A DNA stretch of 42,239 nucleotides from Actinomycetes bacterium (lineage in GTDB: Bacteria; Actinomycetota; Acidimicrobiia; IMCC26256; PALSA-610), in contig JAODBJ010000027.1 of the NCBI GenBank assembly GCA_025463905.1, positions 1 through 42,239 on the forward strand, read 5' to 3'. Below are positions 39,367 to 42,239 of the stretch, piece after piece; the first letter of the stretch is position 1, and each line of letters starts with the position of its first letter. The notes beneath the pieces were generated by a model. That model saw only the letters and a list, made by a program, of their open reading frames with translations. It was not told the origin of the DNA and did not search any database. The position numbers and the translations under genes were made by a program.

Positions 39367-41018
39367 TGAATCAAGAGGATGCTGCGCCGAGCGCCAAGCG
39401 CACCATGGCGGACGAGCGTGGCATGGCCGCGGTATGGATGGCACTGACGCTCTTCGTGCTTCTCGGGGTCTCGGCAATCGCCGTCGACCTGGTACATGCG
39501 ATCCTGGTTCAACAGGAGACGCAGAACGCGGCGGACGCGGCATCGCTGGGCGGCGTGGTGTTCCTTCCGGCTGACCCGGCAAACGCGGTGTCGCGCGCGC
39601 AAGCGATCGCGTCATCCAACGGTTTCACGAACGGCGTCAACGGCACTGTCGTGAGCGCGACGCAACAAGCAGTGCCGTCTCGACTGAAGGTTGACGTCAA
39701 ACGCTCGTTCCCGACGCTGTTCGCGCGTGTACTCGGATTCAACTCGTTGACCGTTCACAAATCTGCCATCGCCGACTACGACCAACCGGTCGCGATGGGC
39801 AGCCCGTCCAACACGTTTGGGAACCAACCCGACTGCTCGAACCCCTGCACCAACTCACCCGGCTCCGAAAATCCGCAGCTGTGGTTCAACGTCGCGGGGC
39901 CACTCTCGACAAAGGTTTCGGGCGACGCGTTCACTTCGACGCTGTGCAACGTCAATGGAACCACGCCGGACAACTGCCCGGGCACCGCGAACGGGAACAC
40001 CGACTACGACGGCAAGGGCTACGACTACGTCGTTCACGACAGTGGCACATCGGGGTTGGTCGACATCCAGGTGTTCGACCCCGCGTTCGTGGGTGTGAAC
40101 GACAAGTGTGACGATCCCTCGCTGGCCGCGTTGTACGCGTCGACCGGCAACAACCCTCGCTACGCGACCGGCTCCGCCAGCCAATATTGCACCGGCGACC
40201 AGTACTTCAGTTACAGCGACCCGTACGCGAACAAGCCGCCGCCGACCACTCAGTACACGGTGACGTGGGACCCGGGCACGCCGTGGACGACGTCCGACGA
40301 CACCTTCGTGTGCTCGAAGACTTTCACCGGCTTCAAAGACGCCCAGACCGCCTACGCCGACACCTCGAATGGACGCCCGAACTTCCGCCAGTGGGTGTCG
40401 ATCTGCCCGCAGCAGCCCGCCCAACCGGGGTCCGCGGCCGGCGACTATCTGCTCAACGTCAACACGCTGTCGGGTGCCGGGCACAACCGCGGAGCGATCA
40501 GGGCGAAGCTGAACAACTCGCTGAACGCGCCGGCGCTGTCGGTCTACGCGCGTTCGCGGATGTCGTTGTACGCGAACGCGACTGCATCCAACCCGCAGTT
40601 TTACCTGGCGCGCGTCTTGCCGGGGTCTGCGGGTCGAACGCTCATCGTTACCTTCTACGACACCGGCGACGCCGACCTTGCGGGCACGATCAAGGTGCGC
40701 CCGCCCGCAGACTCCAACTACTTGCAGTTCAGCAAATGTGAGTACACACCCCCGCCCGGCAACTCCACCGGGCCGCCGTGGGGCACCTATCAGGCGACGG
40801 GTGGGAGCGACTGCAGCCAGAGTGGCGTCAGCAGTGCCACCGATTGGAACGGTCAGTGGGTGAGTTGGAAAGTGCCGATTCCCGGCAACTACACGTGTGA
40901 CGCGACCAAGTCGTCCGGTTGTTGGGTGAAGCTGCAGATGAGCTTCCCCGGCGGCGTTGCCGACACCACCACATGGACGGCATCGCTCTCTGGGAACCCC
41001 GTCCGCCTCGTGCAGTAA
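39366..41018 (+). CDS. TadG-like protein with large Cys-rich extracytoplasmic domain
   Basis: DERGMAAVWMALTLFVLLGVSAIAVDLVHAILVQQETQNAADAASLGGVVFLP; TGATG overlap with TadE-like gene. Confidence 0.85.
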   Translation: MNQEDAAPSAKRTMADERGMAAVWMALTLFVLLGVSAIAVDLVHAILVQQETQNAADAASLGGVVFLPADPANAVSRAQAIASSNGFTNGVNGTVVSATQQAVPSRLKVDVKRSFPTLFARVLGFNSLTVHKSAIADYDQPVAMGSPSNTFGNQPDCSNPCTNSPGSENPQLWFNVAGPLSTKVSGDAFTSTLCNVNGTTPDNCPGTANGNTDYDGKGYDYVVHDSGTSGLVDIQVFDPAFVGVNDKCDDPSLAALYASTGNNPRYATGSASQYCTGDQYFSYSDPYANKPPPTTQYTVTWDPGTPWTTSDDTFVCSKTFTGFKDAQTAYADTSNGRPNFRQWVSICPQQPAQPGSAAGDYLLNVNTLSGAGHNRGAIRAKLNNSLNAPALSVYARSRMSLYANATASNPQFYLARVLPGSAGRTLIVTFYDTGDADLAGTIKVRPPADSNYLQFSKCEYTPPPGNSTGPPWGTYQATGGSDCSQSGVSSATDWNGQWVSWKVPIPGNYTCDATKSSGCWVKLQMSFPGGVADTTTWTASLSGNPVRLVQ

Positions 41019-41041
41019 GGCCGCCACGTAACCTGCACGCC

Positions 41042-41959
41042 GTGCGTGGATTGCCTGCCTCAGTCGAGGTACGTGAGGTTGGGCCTCGCGACGGACTTCA
41101 AAACGAGGCGCCGGTCTCGGTCGACGCTCGCGTGCAGCTGATCGACGCGTTATCGAGCACCGGGCTGCGTCGGATCGAGGCCGCGTCGTTCGTTTCGCCG
41201 ACCGCGATCCCGCCGATGGCCGGTTCGGACGAGGTCATGGCGCGCATCGAGCGGGTCCCCGGCGTTGTCTATTCCGCACTCGTGCCCAACGTGCGAGGCG
41301 CCGAGCGTGCGCTCGAAGCGAAGGCGGACGAAATCGAAGTGGTCGTCAGCGCGAGCGAAACCCACAACCGCAAGAATGTGAACCGCTCAGTCGACGAGTC
41401 GATCGCGGGTGCGGGCGAACTGATCGAGCTCAGCCACGATGCCGACGTCGCGGCGGAAGCGATCGTTTCGACCGCGTTCGGCTGCCCCTACGAAGGCGAC
41501 ATCGCTCCGTCGCGGGTCGCGGAAGTTGCACGCCGGCTTGCGGACGCGGGCGCCGACCGGCTTTCGTTCGGCGACACCACCGGGATGGCCACGCCGCGAC
41601 GGGTCGACGATCTCCTCGACGCACTCGCCGCGGCCGGGCTCGACACCGACGCAGTCGGCCTCCACTTCCACAACACGCGTGGCACCGCGCTCGCGAACGT
41701 GTTGGCCGGCTTGGAACGCGGCGTCACGCGCTACGACGCGTCGATCGGTGGCCTCGGTGGTTGCCCCTACGCGCCCGGCGCCTCGGGGAACGCAGTGACG
41801 GAAGACCTGGTGCACATGCTCGAAGACATGCAGATCGATACCGGCGTGGATCTCGACGAGCTACTCGCCTGCGCGACGCTCGCGCAAGACATCGTCGGCC
41901 GCGAATTGCCGAGCGCGCTACTCCATGCCGGCGCGAGGCTGCGACGGTACGCGTCGTGA
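41042..41959 (+). CDS. Hydroxymethylglutaryl-CoA lyase
   Basis: [62 protein letters not shown]...GDTTGMATP...[19 protein letters not shown]...[29 protein letters not shown] start. Confidence 0.96.
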   Translation: MRGLPASVEVREVGPRDGLQNEAPVSVDARVQLIDALSSTGLRRIEAASFVSPTAIPPMAGSDEVMARIERVPGVVYSALVPNVRGAERALEAKADEIEVVVSASETHNRKNVNRSVDESIAGAGELIELSHDADVAAEAIVSTAFGCPYEGDIAPSRVAEVARRLADAGADRLSFGDTTGMATPRRVDDLLDALAAAGLDTDAVGLHFHNTRGTALANVLAGLERGVTRYDASIGGLGGCPYAPGASGNAVTEDLVHMLEDMQIDTGVDLDELLACATLAQDIVGRELPSALLHAGARLRRYAS

Positions 41960-42239
41960 CCGACAGCGACTTCGAACGCGTCCGCGAACATCGCGAACGC
42001 GCACTGCAAGGCAACCTGGCGAAGGAGCAGGAGAAGCTCGCGCGTCAACACAAACTGTTCGTGCGCGACCGGCTCGCGTTGTTGCTCGACGAAGGCTCGT
42101 TCGTGGAAGACGGGTTGCTCGCGAACGCGCTCGCCGGTGACCTGCCCGCCGACGGTGTGGTTACCGGTGTCGGTCGTGTCGACGGCCGCCCGGTGTGCGT
42201 AATGGCGAACGACTCCACGGTGAAGGCCGGGTCGTGGGG
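41956..42239 (+). CDS. Acyl-CoA carboxylase carboxyltransferase (beta) subunit, N-terminal fragment (runs off window)
   Basis: GTGA overlap with HMG-CoA lyase gene; translated by hand: [95 protein letters not shown]. Absent from the ORF track because it has no stop in the window. Confidence 0.88.
   Translation, partial: MTDSDFERVREHRERALQGNLAKEQEKLARQHKLFVRDRLALLLDEGSFVEDGLLANALAGDLPADGVVTGVGRVDGRPVCVMANDSTVKAGSW

Overview
The window is a GC-rich actinobacterial chromosome segment. Gene content and order suggest a deep-branching, possibly Acidimicrobiia-like lineage, but taxonomy is inferred and was not tested. It opens with the 3' part of a 23S rRNA gene and a 5S rRNA, followed by an RG/RGG-rich TPR protein, an SSB-like OB-fold protein and korAB (2-oxoacid:ferredoxin oxidoreductase). 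Most of the rest is a conserved housekeeping neighbourhood that resembles the M. tuberculosis Rv1691-Rv1713 order: TPR - HAD - small KAPAKK-tail protein - tlyA - NAD kinase - recN - steA - steB/mctB-like - [inserted envelope module: murJ, degenerate alkaline-phosphatase-fold membrane protein, WecA/MraY-like GT4, GT-C glycosyltransferase] - pyrG - NUDIX - xerD - TraR/DksA Zn finger - HD protein - small membrane protein - trpS - scpA - scpB - rluB - aroH - tyrA - aroA - cmk - plsC - ispH - radical-SAM DUF512 - der. A TadE/TadG pair, HMG-CoA lyase and the start of an acyl-CoA carboxylase beta subunit close the window. I see no CRISPR array, prophage, transposon or tRNA. The points most worth following up are: (i) the GT-C gene in the envelope module is cut by a single in-frame TAG, with clearly homologous reading frame on both sides; (ii) the envelope module itself, including a phosphatase-like ectodomain that lacks the usual catalytic motifs; (iii) an RGG-repeat disordered TPR protein directly behind the rRNA operon; (iv) a DVDG x5 acidic tail from a 12-bp tandem repeat at the ScpB C-terminus; and (v) a possible three-way-junction structure in a convergent intergenic region. 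No wholly new defence-type or mobile system is evident.
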